From positions 1-64,000 of the forward strand of contig NZ_FMAJ01000006.1 of assembly GCF_900094625.1 (NCBI RefSeq): a stretch of DNA of 64,000 nt. The letters are read 5' to 3'. Within the stretch, counting starts at the first letter, position 1; the number at the start of each line of letters is the position of its first letter. The DNA is from Rhizobium aethiopicum. Its GTDB lineage: Bacteria; Pseudomonadota; Alphaproteobacteria; Rhizobiales; Rhizobiaceae. The position numbers and the translations under genes are program-made. Below the pieces are notes generated by a model, which was not told the origin of the DNA, made no database searches, and saw nothing but the letters and a program-made list of their open reading frames with translations. This document shows positions 17,317 through 25,250 of the stretch, piece by piece.

Positions 17317-18060
17317 TTATTCAAGCGTTACAGGAGTCACATTGCGTGTGACTTCCGCGTGCAAAAGCTCCCAATGCGAGGTTGCGGCAAAGCGCCAGTC
17401 ACGGTTGACAGGCATGAATTGATGTCGGCGCAGCCATTCCAGCACCAGCCGCGCGTCGTCGCGCTTGCGCTCGACCCGATTCTTGCGGAGAGCGGCGAGC
17501 AGGTGGTCGCGGCGCGGCTTGCGGAAATGACACTCGTCGACCACCCTTGCATAGGTGCGCTCGGAAAAATGCAGGAAGCGGCCGGAGAGCAGCAGCTTCT
17601 TGCGTTCACCCGTCGAAATATCGCCGCCGGTATGTAAGGCATCGATCGTCGGTTCGAAATCGACCCAGGGCACGGAAAGCGGCAGCCAGCCAAGCGCCTG
17701 CGGCGCATGCACCAGCGCGACGGCCTCATCGTCGAGCAGCCGCCCGGACTGGTAGTCTTCGAAGATCGAGCCGAGGCCGACCATGCCGAACGGAGCGCAT
17801 TCGGCGGCCCGCAATGCGCCCATGCTGGCGCCGCCGGCGACGGCGACATCGTGTTCGAGCGCGTAGAGAATTTCCTTGTGCCAGACCGAAGGCAGATCGC
17901 CGAAATAGCCGTCGACGAGGCCGATGGCGGTGGCGCCGTCCTCTACAGCCTTCAGGATGTCGCCGCAGGCGGCAGGCGGCCGGAAATCGATGCTGGGAGA
18001 CATGTTTCTCGCTGCGCCAAGACCGCCACCAAGGCTCGGGCCGACGAACAGAACCTTCAT
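17317..18060 (-). CDS. tfuA: TfuA-like protein, YcaO partner
   Basis: 247 residues matching the TfuA core: KVLFVGPSLGGG, RPPAACGDILKAVEDGATAI, GLVDGYFGDLPSVWHKEIL, AVAGGASMGALRAAECAPFG. TfuA proteins work with YcaO enzymes to install backbone thioamides (thioglycine in methyl-CoM reductase, thioamidated RiPPs) and are named for trifolitoxin production in Rhizobium. The ATG at 18060 overlaps the ycaO stop (ATGA), so the two are translationally coupled. The possible extension to 18468 runs through ycaO and is rejected. The family is confident; the peptide substrate is inferred to be the small ORF upstream of ycaO. Confidence 0.9.
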   Translation of the reverse strand: MKVLFVGPSLGGGLGAARNMSPSIDFRPPAACGDILKAVEDGATAIGLVDGYFGDLPSVWHKEILYALEHDVAVAGGASMGALRAAECAPFGMVGLGSIFEDYQSGRLLDDEAVALVHAPQALGWLPLSVPWVDFEPTIDALHTGGDISTGERKKLLLSGRFLHFSERTYARVVDECHFRKPRRDHLLAALRKNRVERKRDDARLVLEWLRRHQFMPVNRDWRFAATSHWELLHAEVTRNVTPVTLE

Positions 18061-19319
18061 GATTGGGCTCCTCTCATGGTGTTGACGGCGCGCAGCCCGA
18101 GCTGGACGTACTGACCCGATATATCCACCTCCAGGCCCGGCACGATCACCCTGACGACGGAGACCGGCAAAGCCCGATGGGTAAAGGGCACGACGACGAT
18201 CTGCTCGATACCGGTCGCCGCGAGCCGGTCGGCAATACGGCGGATGGTCTCCTGGATCGTCGCCGAACGGCGATGGCGGCTCTGAAAGGAGCGCATCCGA
18301 CCGTCGCCCTCGCAGAGTTCGACCACCTGCTGCATCGCCGTACTCCGATCGAGCCGCTGATAGATGCGCGGTGAGAAATCGTCGCGGCTGCCGGCGATCG
18401 CAGTCAGCCGGCTCTGCGCCGCCTCGGTGATCGCGCGCAGGGCGGCGCGCACAGGATCCGGGTGGCAACCGCAGCCGCCGCAGACATGCGACCAGCGCGC
18501 GTCGACGCGGTCGGAAAGATTACCCGGCATGATAATGGCCAGAAAAGCCGGAACGCCGATATCCGTGGTCATGTCGAGCAGCAGCAGCCGCATGCCGGCG
18601 CGCGTGATCCGGTCGGTCATGACGTCGATGACCGCATCGCCGAAGGAGGCGGGGTCGATGCGGCTCTCCTTGAGGCGCTGCGGCGACTTCAGCTGGGTCA
18701 GAGCCCAGGCGTCGCGCTCCACCAGTTCGCAAAGTCCGTGCAGCACCGCTTCCGATAGCGTATTGCCGGAGGCGAGCCCGTCGCTCGACTGCTCGAAGCC
18801 CGGCGGCCGCTCGCCGCGATGATCGAGGCCGACGAGCCACCAGGGGACGAAGACGCTGCTGCCGGACAGGATGTCAAGCCCGGAGCACCAGGGAATGGGG
18901 GCACCGCCGATTTCATCGGGCGCGCAACGTGCGACATTGTCGAGATCGATCATGGCGGCGCGTTCCGCCCGCATGCTGTCCACCGTCGCCTGAGTAAGGT
19001 CGGCAGGCGGAATTTCCGCAATCCGCGTCTCGATCGCCTCCATGGCGGCCGAGGCCATGGCGGCATCATTGTCGATGCCTTTGCCCTGGAAGACCGAAAG
19101 CGTATGGCTGTTCGGCCTCGTCGCGAAGGCGACGGGGATGTTCAGCACATCGAGGGCGGTCAGCAGGCCGACGCGCGTGATGCCGAATTCGCGCAGATGC
19201 GGCCTGATGGCTGCAAGTGTCTGCGCCGGCGTGACTGCACGGTCGTGATAGTCGCTGACGCCGGCCGATGATCGTTTGAGATCAACGGCTAGCGTTTCAA
19301 GGTCGGCGAAAGCGGACAT
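18057..19319 (-). CDS. ycaO: YcaO-domain ATP-dependent peptide-modifying enzyme
   Basis: 420-residue YcaO protein. The three ATP/Mg-binding helices are readable: GKGIDNDAAMASAAMEAIE, ASGNTLSEAVLHGLCELVER, and RAALRAITEAAQSRLTAIAG followed by SRDDF. YcaO enzymes activate backbone amides with ATP to form azolines or, with TfuA and a sulfur donor, thioamides. The C-terminus (YVQLGLRAVNTMRGAQS) lacks the proline-rich tail of azoline-forming cyclodehydratases, and no E1-like or ocin-ThiF partner is nearby, which favours the thioamide type. It starts 13 bp after the 47-residue peptide gene and overlaps tfuA. AGGGCGAGA precedes the ATG. Confidence 0.92.
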   Translation of the reverse strand: MSAFADLETLAVDLKRSSAGVSDYHDRAVTPAQTLAAIRPHLREFGITRVGLLTALDVLNIPVAFATRPNSHTLSVFQGKGIDNDAAMASAAMEAIETRIAEIPPADLTQATVDSMRAERAAMIDLDNVARCAPDEIGGAPIPWCSGLDILSGSSVFVPWWLVGLDHRGERPPGFEQSSDGLASGNTLSEAVLHGLCELVERDAWALTQLKSPQRLKESRIDPASFGDAVIDVMTDRITRAGMRLLLLDMTTDIGVPAFLAIIMPGNLSDRVDARWSHVCGGCGCHPDPVRAALRAITEAAQSRLTAIAGSRDDFSPRIYQRLDRSTAMQQVVELCEGDGRMRSFQSRHRRSATIQETIRRIADRLAATGIEQIVVVPFTHRALPVSVVRVIVPGLEVDISGQYVQLGLRAVNTMRGAQS

Positions 19320-19332
19320 ACCGATCTCGCCC

Positions 19333-19476
19333 TTAGCGGAATTTCAGCGCATGTGTCAGGTTTTCGAGAGCGTTTGCAGCGACATTGAGTTCGTCCTGCT
19401 TCATTGCGGCCTTGGCAGCGGCCGAGAAACGCGGCTGGGAGGGCATTGCGGCATTGGTTTCAACAGTAGTGTGCAT
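19333..19476 (-). CDS. 47-residue peptide, candidate RiPP precursor for YcaO-TfuA
   Basis: A short ORF whose ATG at 19476 follows TTGGAGATGGATC, a good ribosome-binding site. Translation begins MHTTVETNAAMPSQPRFSA and ends NALENLTHALKFR followed by TAA; composition is Ala/Asn-rich and mostly helical, with no Cys and five Thr/Ser in the N-terminal third or so plus one Thr at residue 41. It ends 13 bp before ycaO. Size, position and coupling to ycaO-tfuA fit a RiPP precursor. Absence of Cys would argue for backbone thioamidation or Ser/Thr chemistry rather than thiazoles. I know no homologue; it could instead be a small accessory peptide. Confidence 0.62.
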   Translation of the reverse strand: MHTTVETNAAMPSQPRFSAAAKAAMKQDELNVAANALENLTHALKFR

Positions 19477-19482
19477 GATCCA

Positions 19483-19526
19483 TCTCCAATGGGATAGGCA
19501 GCTGGACTGCCGTTAACCATTGGAGA
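19483..19526 (-). promoter_or_regulatory. Two-tier hairpin masking the peptide gene's ribosome-binding site
   Basis: In the minus-strand transcript, UCUCCAAUGG (19526-19517) pairs exactly with CCAUUGGAGA (19492-19483). The second arm contains the GGAG Shine-Dalgarno of the 47-residue peptide gene. Inside the 24-nt interval a second stem, GGCAG/CUGCC with a 5-nt loop, is nested. The structure ends 6 nt before the start codon. Confidence 0.6.
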
Positions 19527-19534
19527 GGAACACT

Positions 19535-19560
19535 GCCTGCGTCATTTAACCGTTACAGGC
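19535..19560. repeat. Small inverted repeat upstream of the peptide gene
   Basis: GCCTG (19535-19539) and CAGGC (19556-19560) flank a 16-bp AT-rich core containing TTAACC. A second TTAACC occurs at 19513-19518, a 33-bp offset. Possible activator or promoter region for the peptide-ycaO-tfuA unit. Confidence 0.3.
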
Positions 19561-19580
19561 TTTGTTAAAAGGCCGTCTAA

Positions 19581-21536
19581 TCACGGAAGTCCGGCCAGCT
19601 GCAGGCCATGAATCAGCGCTTCCGTGTAGCGGGGATCGCGGTCGGGTACGAAATTGCGGATGTCCTCGCTGCGGAAATCCGGGAAATTTTCCAGAACGAC
19701 GTTCGCATAGCTGCCGGCTTTTTTCATATCGCCCGCCATCGCGTGGGCGGCTGCGAGCAGTCGGGCCGTCGCCTGCTTGGACTTCACCGGCTCAAGCGCC
19801 TCGATCGTCTGTTGGTATTCGCCGCGGTCGAAGTGAATGCCGCCACGATTCCAGTAGTAGTAATCGGGCGGCAGCGGATTGAGTTTGAAAGCCGCCTTGT
19901 TCAGATCCAGCGCCTTGTCGAAGTCGCCGTAATGGCACAGCGCGTCGGCATAATCGGCAAGGATGTCGGCATCGTTCGGATTGAGATCCTGAGCTTGCTG
20001 GAAATATTCCAGGCTTTCGTCGAAACGGCGGCGGTACAGCGCCACAAAGCCGAGTTCGCGGTAGGCACGGCCGCTGTTCGGGTCGGACTGCTGTGCCAGC
20101 CGGGCGGCGCCATTCGCCTCGTCGAGCAGCTCGGTGTCCCGCATGCCGCGGATCAGCCATTCCATGCCGAGCGCGCGCGACACGCCGGCATGGGCGGCCG
20201 AAAAATTCTCGTAGCGATTGAGCGAGGATCTGAACCATTTGCGCGCCTGGCGCAGATGTTGCAAGTCGGTCTGGGCGATCAGCCGCTTGCCTTCCAGGTA
20301 GAGACGGTAAGCGGATGGCGGCGCCTCGCCGATCGGCGTCGCCAGTTCGTGTCGCTCGATCGTGTCAGCGAGCGATGAGACGATCCGCCGTGTCAGATGT
20401 GCGAAGGATTCGCTGATCTTTTGCATGACCAGCGGCAGTTCCAGAGCCCAGATCACCTCCGACGTGGTCGTCCGCGTCAGCCGGCAGGTGGCATAGACAT
20501 CCTCGTCGCGGCCCTGGATCGTGACGTAAACCGCATAGTCGAAGCTGAGGTCGAGCGGGCCAGGGACGGCGCGCGACGGATCGACCGAGCGGCTGAGGAT
20601 TTCGAGGCTGGTATGGGCTGCGATCACCTTGAAGCCGCGTTGCTGGCTGAGACCGATGGTGACGTCCTCGAGAAGGGCCCTGCCGACGCGCTCCATCAGC
20701 GGGTCGGTGAAAATGCTTTCCGGCGGCAGGATAATGATCCGCGGCTGGCCAAGCGGATCGACGAAGCCGCCGGGCCCTGCGGGCGGGCGCTCGGCCGCCG
20801 CTGCCTGAACTGCCGGGATCAGGCCGAGCTCGCGGGCAAGAGCGGTGGTGCTTTCCTCCGGCTCGGTATCGAAGTCGTCCTTCAGCTGGCTCTTGCACTT
20901 CAGATAGGATTGCCGGGCCGCAGCCGGATCGTTCATCCTGACATAGGTGCGCATCAGGGCCCGATAGGCCGTCTCGCTGGCGGGGTCGAGCTCCAGCAAG
21001 CGACGGGCAAGGGCGACCTGCTCTTCGTCCGATCTGTCTTCTGCGGTTTCGACCAGCCTCGTCAGATGGGCGGCGCGCAATTCATCGATGCGCTGGCGCT
21101 CGAAGGTCAGCCAGTCCTCGGCGCCCTGCGTCGGCGACTTGGCGCCTTCGAGCAATTCTCCATTCAGGATGTCGCCGTCTTCGGCAGCAAGCGACCCTTT
21201 CTGTTTCAGTACATGAACGTCGACCTCCCAACCATCGGCAAGCCCGATATGGGTGCGGGTCGCCGTCAGCAGCGGCGGGAGGTCGGCGGGAATGCTCTGC
21301 TCGATGCGCGCCAGCAGCTGGCGCAGGCTGCCCGCGCGCTTTTCCGGCAACTCCGATTGCCAGAGCTGCCGTCGGACAGTTTCGCGGTCGAGTTGGAGAC
21401 CGGCTTCGGCGGCGAGCATGGCGAAGAGAAAATACGACTTCTCCGGCAAGGGGAGTTCCTTCCCCGCTGCCAGCAGTCGCGGTCTTCCGAGCAGGCAGAG
21501 CCTGTTCGTCGACATCTGTCCGGATGTCCGTTGCAT
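19581..21536 (-). CDS. BTAD/SARP-like transcriptional regulator with C-terminal TPRs
   Basis: About 651 residues. An N-terminal winged-helix region (NRLCLLGRPRLLAAGKELPL) leads into a bacterial transcriptional activator domain (ARRLLELDPASETAYRALMR, NDPAAARQSYLKCKSQLKDD). A middle domain like those of CadC/adenylate-cyclase-type TPR regulators follows (RIIILPPESIFTDPLMERVG), then C-terminal TPR repeats (GRAYRELGFVALYRRRFDES, NDADILADYADALCHYGDFD). Start chosen at 21536 with GGTGAGAAG; 21515 or a GTG at 21548 are alternatives. It lies 104 bp upstream of the peptide gene on the same strand, so it is the likely pathway regulator. SARP-type proteins often control natural-product clusters. Confidence 0.83.
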   Translation of the reverse strand: MQRTSGQMSTNRLCLLGRPRLLAAGKELPLPEKSYFLFAMLAAEAGLQLDRETVRRQLWQSELPEKRAGSLRQLLARIEQSIPADLPPLLTATRTHIGLADGWEVDVHVLKQKGSLAAEDGDILNGELLEGAKSPTQGAEDWLTFERQRIDELRAAHLTRLVETAEDRSDEEQVALARRLLELDPASETAYRALMRTYVRMNDPAAARQSYLKCKSQLKDDFDTEPEESTTALARELGLIPAVQAAAAERPPAGPGGFVDPLGQPRIIILPPESIFTDPLMERVGRALLEDVTIGLSQQRGFKVIAAHTSLEILSRSVDPSRAVPGPLDLSFDYAVYVTIQGRDEDVYATCRLTRTTTSEVIWALELPLVMQKISESFAHLTRRIVSSLADTIERHELATPIGEAPPSAYRLYLEGKRLIAQTDLQHLRQARKWFRSSLNRYENFSAAHAGVSRALGMEWLIRGMRDTELLDEANGAARLAQQSDPNSGRAYRELGFVALYRRRFDESLEYFQQAQDLNPNDADILADYADALCHYGDFDKALDLNKAAFKLNPLPPDYYYWNRGGIHFDRGEYQQTIEALEPVKSKQATARLLAAAHAMAGDMKKAGSYANVVLENFPDFRSEDIRNFVPDRDPRYTEALIHGLQLAGLP

Positions 21537-21772
21537 CCCGCTTCTCACCCCAGGAAAGCCAAGCGCGTATGCGCGCTAGCTAATAAAGCACATGTTAGAG
21601 CCATAAGCGGCCCGCGCATAGGGTTTTTCGTCGAATATTTGCATTTTCTCGCGCAAACCGACAGGAAATGCGTATCGACACTTTTCAGGCGACGCGCTTT
21701 CCATGCGATTATTTAGTGGACGCGACCCTCCATGCCGGCAATGCCAGCAGGAGGTCTGAGCGATTACCGCAA

Positions 21773-22663
21773 CTAGGCAACCTGTTTGCGGCCGGTCTCC
21801 GCGGCCGCCGCGGCCTCGACGAAATCGAGGCCGATATCCAGCACCGGCGCGCTGTGCGTCAGCCAGCCGACGGAAATGAGGTCGACGCCGGAAGCGGCGA
21901 TTGCGGCGGCCGTTGCCGGTGTCACCCGGCCGGATGCCTCGGTGGTTGCCCGCCCGGCGACAATGGCGACCGCCTCGCGCAGCCGATCGGGCGTCATATT
22001 GTCGAGCAGAACGGCATCGGCTCCGACCGCCATCGCTTCCTGCAGCTGATCGAGCCTGTCCACCTCGACCTCGATCTTCACCAGATGGCCGACGCCGGCC
22101 CGCGCCCGGCGGACCGCCTCGGCAACGCCGCCTGATATGGCCACGTGATTGTCCTTGATCAGCACCGCGTCATAAAGTGCGAAACGGTGGTTCATGCCGC
22201 CGCCGGCCCGCACCGCATATTTCTCCAGCGCCCGGAGCCCCGGCGTCGTCTTGCGCGTGCAGGCGACGGAGGCCCTGGTGCCGCTGATGGCGGCGGCAAT
22301 CTCAGCCGTGACGGTGGCGATGCCCGAGAGGTGACCGAGGAAATTCAGGGCCGTGCGCTCGCCGGTCAAGAGCCCGCGCGACGGACCTTCGATAGTGGCG
22401 ACGACGTCACCGGGCTGTACCGCATCACCATCCTGGAGGTGGCGGCGCATGACGATTCCCGGGTCGACGAGCGTGAAGGCGAGCTCGGCCGCATCGAGGC
22501 CGGCGATCACGCCGGGCTGACGGGCGGCCATCACCACTCTGGAGCGGTGATCTGCGGGGATGACCGATGCCGAGGTAATATCGCCGGCAAGGCCGAGATC
22601 TTCGAGCAGGGCTGCCCGCACCAGCGGTTCGATAATCAGACGCGGAAGGGGAACGAGGCTCAT
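21773..22663 (-). CDS. nadC: Nicotinate-nucleotide pyrophosphorylase (carboxylating)
   Basis: 296 residues. Converts quinolinate and PRPP to nicotinate mononucleotide. The active-site stretch VACTRKTTPGLRALEKYAVR, RAGGGMNHRFALYDAVLIK and DNHVAISGG, and the C-terminal VDLISVGWLTHSAPVLDIGL, are typical of NadC. The ATG at 22663 is 1 nt after the nadB stop; the ORF extension to 22750 lies within nadB and is not used. Last gene of the nadA-nadB-nadC operon. Confidence 0.95.
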   Translation of the reverse strand: MSLVPLPRLIIEPLVRAALLEDLGLAGDITSASVIPADHRSRVVMAARQPGVIAGLDAAELAFTLVDPGIVMRRHLQDGDAVQPGDVVATIEGPSRGLLTGERTALNFLGHLSGIATVTAEIAAAISGTRASVACTRKTTPGLRALEKYAVRAGGGMNHRFALYDAVLIKDNHVAISGGVAEAVRRARAGVGHLVKIEVEVDRLDQLQEAMAVGADAVLLDNMTPDRLREAVAIVAGRATTEASGRVTPATAAAIAASGVDLISVGWLTHSAPVLDIGLDFVEAAAAAETGRKQVA

Positions 22664-22664
22664 G

Positions 22665-24209
22665 TCAGGCGCTCCTGGCCAGCGAATAGGGCGGTGTGGC
22701 GCGGGCGATCTCCAGCGCTTGGGAAAGATGCATCCGGCGCCGGCTGGCATCGCCGAGCTTCAGCGGGAAATCGGTGCGGGCGTGGGCGCCACGCGATTCC
22801 ATCCGCAGGCTGGCGAAGATGGCGATAAGCAATGCGACAATGGCCGGATCGGCGGCAGGGCCGTCACTCTCGGCGAGTGGCAGCAATGCGGCGATTGCTC
22901 CCTGAAGGGCGTCGGCATTGCGCAGCACGCCGAGATGGCGCGAGACGATCGGTCGGACGAGCGATGTATCAGACGGTGCCGGCAGTTTTTCCGTGGAGAT
23001 GGCGCCTTTGCCGCCCGTCGGCATGGCCGATATGTCGCGCGCCGTCCGCATGCCCATGACAGCCGCCTCCAGCAGCGAATTGCTGGCAAGCCGGTTCGCG
23101 CCGTGCAGGCCGGTCGACGCGGCCTCGCCGGCGACCCAGAGGCCGGGAACCGAGCTGCGGCCATTCGCATCCGTCGCTACGCCGCCCATGTGGTAGTGAA
23201 CGGCCGGACGCACCGGGATGAGGTCCTTGGCCGGATCTATGCCGGCCTCGCCGCAAAGGGCCGTGATGACGGGGAAGCGCGTGGCAAAGCGGCTGCCGAG
23301 GGCGTGGCGGGCATCGAGGAAGACGCGGCCGCCGCGGGCGATTTCGGCGCCGATGGCACGAGCCACCACGTCGCGCGGCGCCAGCTCGGCCCCCGATATA
23401 CGTGCCATGAACCGTTCGCCGCGTTCATTGACGAGCAGGGCCCCCTCGCCGCGCACCGCCTCGCTGACAAGAGCCAAGGGCCTGCGGCGGGAATCGAGCG
23501 CGGTCGGATGGAACTGCACGAATTCCATATCGGCAAGATCGGCGCCCGCCCTTGCCGCGAGCGCAATCCCCTGACCGAAATTGCCCATTGGATTGGTGGT
23601 CGCATCATAAAGCCCGCCGATGCCGCCGGTGGCGAGCACCACCCTTGCTGTCGGCAGGACGGCCGCCCCGCCGCTTACGGTCGCGCAGAGCAGTCCGGCG
23701 ACGCGCCCGCCGTCCATCAGAATCCGCCGCGCCTCGAAACCTTCGAGCACTGTGATCGCAGGCGTCCGCGCCACAGCCCGCACCAGCGCGGCGATGATCG
23801 CTGTACCCGAGCCGTCGCCTTCGGCATGGACGATGCGGCGACGGTTATGGGCCGCCTCCAATCCCAGCGAAAGCCTTCCGGCGTCATTGCGGTCGAAACG
23901 GACCCCGGCGTGTTCCAGCGCTGCGATTGCCGCCGGCGCCTCCGCAATGATGTCGGCAGCGACGCTCCGGTCGCAGAGCCCGTCGCCGGCGGCAAGCGTA
24001 TCGGCCAGATGCAGCGCCGCGCTGTCGTCGGCGCCGATGCTGGCGGCAATGCCGCCCTGTGCCCAGGCGCTCGAGGTCTCGACGCCGAGGCCGGCGCGGG
24101 TGATGATCACGGAAGGTTCCGGTGCCAGCGTCAGCGCCGTCATCAGCCCGGCGAGGCCGCTGCCGACGATGACTGTGCGCCCGGCCAACTGGTTGAGGAT
24201 CTCGGTCAT
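22665..24209 (-). CDS. nadB: L-aspartate oxidase
   Basis: 514-residue FAD enzyme that oxidises L-aspartate to iminoaspartate for NadA. The FAD motif [17 protein letters not shown] opens the protein; [18 protein letters not shown] and the catalytic-region [12 protein letters not shown] and [20 protein letters not shown] follow. The C-terminal helical domain is slightly shortened compared with many NadB proteins. The start at 24209 overlaps the nadA stop by 4 nt. Confidence 0.95.
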   Translation of the reverse strand: MTEILNQLAGRTVIVGSGLAGLMTALTLAPEPSVIITRAGLGVETSSAWAQGGIAASIGADDSAALHLADTLAAGDGLCDRSVAADIIAEAPAAIAALEHAGVRFDRNDAGRLSLGLEAAHNRRRIVHAEGDGSGTAIIAALVRAVARTPAITVLEGFEARRILMDGGRVAGLLCATVSGGAAVLPTARVVLATGGIGGLYDATTNPMGNFGQGIALAARAGADLADMEFVQFHPTALDSRRRPLALVSEAVRGEGALLVNERGERFMARISGAELAPRDVVARAIGAEIARGGRVFLDARHALGSRFATRFPVITALCGEAGIDPAKDLIPVRPAVHYHMGGVATDANGRSSVPGLWVAGEAASTGLHGANRLASNSLLEAAVMGMRTARDISAMPTGGKGAISTEKLPAPSDTSLVRPIVSRHLGVLRNADALQGAIAALLPLAESDGPAADPAIVALLIAIFASLRMESRGAHARTDFPLKLGDASRRRMHLSQALEIARATPPYSLARSA

Positions 24210-25177
24210 ATCGCCAGCATCCTCTCGACGGCGCGCCGCGCGGCCGCGGCGATTGCCGGATCGACCGTCACTTCATGGCGGTTTCCCTCGAGTGCGGCGC
24301 GGATATTGGCGAGCGTGGTCCGCTTCATATGCGGGCAGAGATTGCAGGGGCGGATGAACTCGACGTCGGGGTGGTTCACTGCGACGTTGTCGCTCATCGA
24401 GCATTCGGTGAGGAGCACGACTCGCGCCGGCTTCTGCTTGCCGACATAATCGGACATCACGGCGGTGGAGCCGGCGAAATCGGCTTCCGCCACCACGTCG
24501 GGCGGGCATTCCGGATGGGCGAGAACCGTCACGCCGGGATGATTCTCGCGTAGCTGGCGGACATCGTCAGCGGTGAAGAGTTCATGCACTTCGCAATGCC
24601 CATGCCAGGCGATGATCTCGACCTCCGTCTCGCGGGCGACGTTGCGCGCCAGATATTCGTCGGGGATCATCAGCACCTTCGGCACGCCGAGCGACTCCAC
24701 CACTTGTTTGGCATTGCCCGAGGTGCAGCAGATGTCGGAGGCGGCCTTCACCGCCGCCGAAGTATTGACATAGGTGATGACGGGGACCCCGGGATGGGCT
24801 TGGCGCAGCAGCGCGATATCCTCCGGCGTGATCGAATCCGCCAGCGAGCAGCCGGCGCCGAGATCCGGGATCAGCACGGTTTTTTCAGGGTTCAGCAGCT
24901 TGGCGGTCTCGGCCATGAAATGCACGCCGGCCAGCACGATGACATCGGCATCGACCTCGATCGCCTTGCGGGCGAGCGCCAGGCTGTCGCCGACGATGTC
25001 AGCCACCCCGTGAAAGATCTCGGGTGTCTGATAGTTGTGGGCGAGAATGACGGCGTTGCGGCGGCGCTTGAGCTCGAGGATCGCGTCCACGTCGTCCTCG
25101 AACGACATCCATTCCGCTTTGGGAATGACGCGGCTGACGCGATTGTAAAGCGAGGATGCGGAAACTGGGTGATTCAT
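24206..25177 (-). CDS. nadA: Quinolinate synthase A
   Basis: 323 residues. Condenses iminoaspartate with dihydroxyacetone phosphate to quinolinate using a [4Fe-4S] cluster. The three cluster Cys are in [27 protein letters not shown] and [32 protein letters not shown] is the conserved N-terminal substrate motif. First gene of nadABC. A TTGACA/TATCTC promoter and NadQ-type half-sites lie immediately upstream (25192-25250). Confidence 0.96.
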   Translation of the reverse strand: MNHPVSASSLYNRVSRVIPKAEWMSFEDDVDAILELKRRRNAVILAHNYQTPEIFHGVADIVGDSLALARKAIEVDADVIVLAGVHFMAETAKLLNPEKTVLIPDLGAGCSLADSITPEDIALLRQAHPGVPVITYVNTSAAVKAASDICCTSGNAKQVVESLGVPKVLMIPDEYLARNVARETEVEIIAWHGHCEVHELFTADDVRQLRENHPGVTVLAHPECPPDVVAEADFAGSTAVMSDYVGKQKPARVVLLTECSMSDNVAVNHPDVEFIRPCNLCPHMKRTTLANIRAALEGNRHEVTVDPAIAAAARRAVERMLAI

Positions 25178-25191
25178 GACCGGCTCCTAAT

Positions 25192-25244
25192 TATGCTCTA
25201 TCTGAGCATATTATGCTCCAAGAGATATTCTCGTTGTGAGCATA
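25192..25244. promoter_or_regulatory. NadQ operator array at the nadA promoter
   Basis: Four half-sites of TATGCTC/GAGCATA: 25192-25198, 25204-25210, 25212-25218 and 25238-25244. The first pair is a perfect palindrome with a 5-bp centre; the second and third form another with a 1-bp centre. They overlap the nadA promoter, so binding would repress nadABC. Confidence 0.75.
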
Positions 25245-25250
25245 TGTCAA
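25222..25250 (-). promoter_or_regulatory. Predicted nadABC promoter
   Basis: On the minus strand, TTGACA (25250-25245) and TATCTC (25227-25222) are separated by 17 bp, about 45 bp upstream of the nadA ATG. The -35 box overlaps the nadQ stop codon, and operator half-sites cover the spacer and the downstream region. Confidence 0.55.

Noticed and set aside
17317..19476. Trifolitoxin (tfx) operon
   Set aside because: Only the YcaO-TfuA pair is shared. The peptide has no Cys and no resemblance to TfxA, and the other tfx genes are absent.
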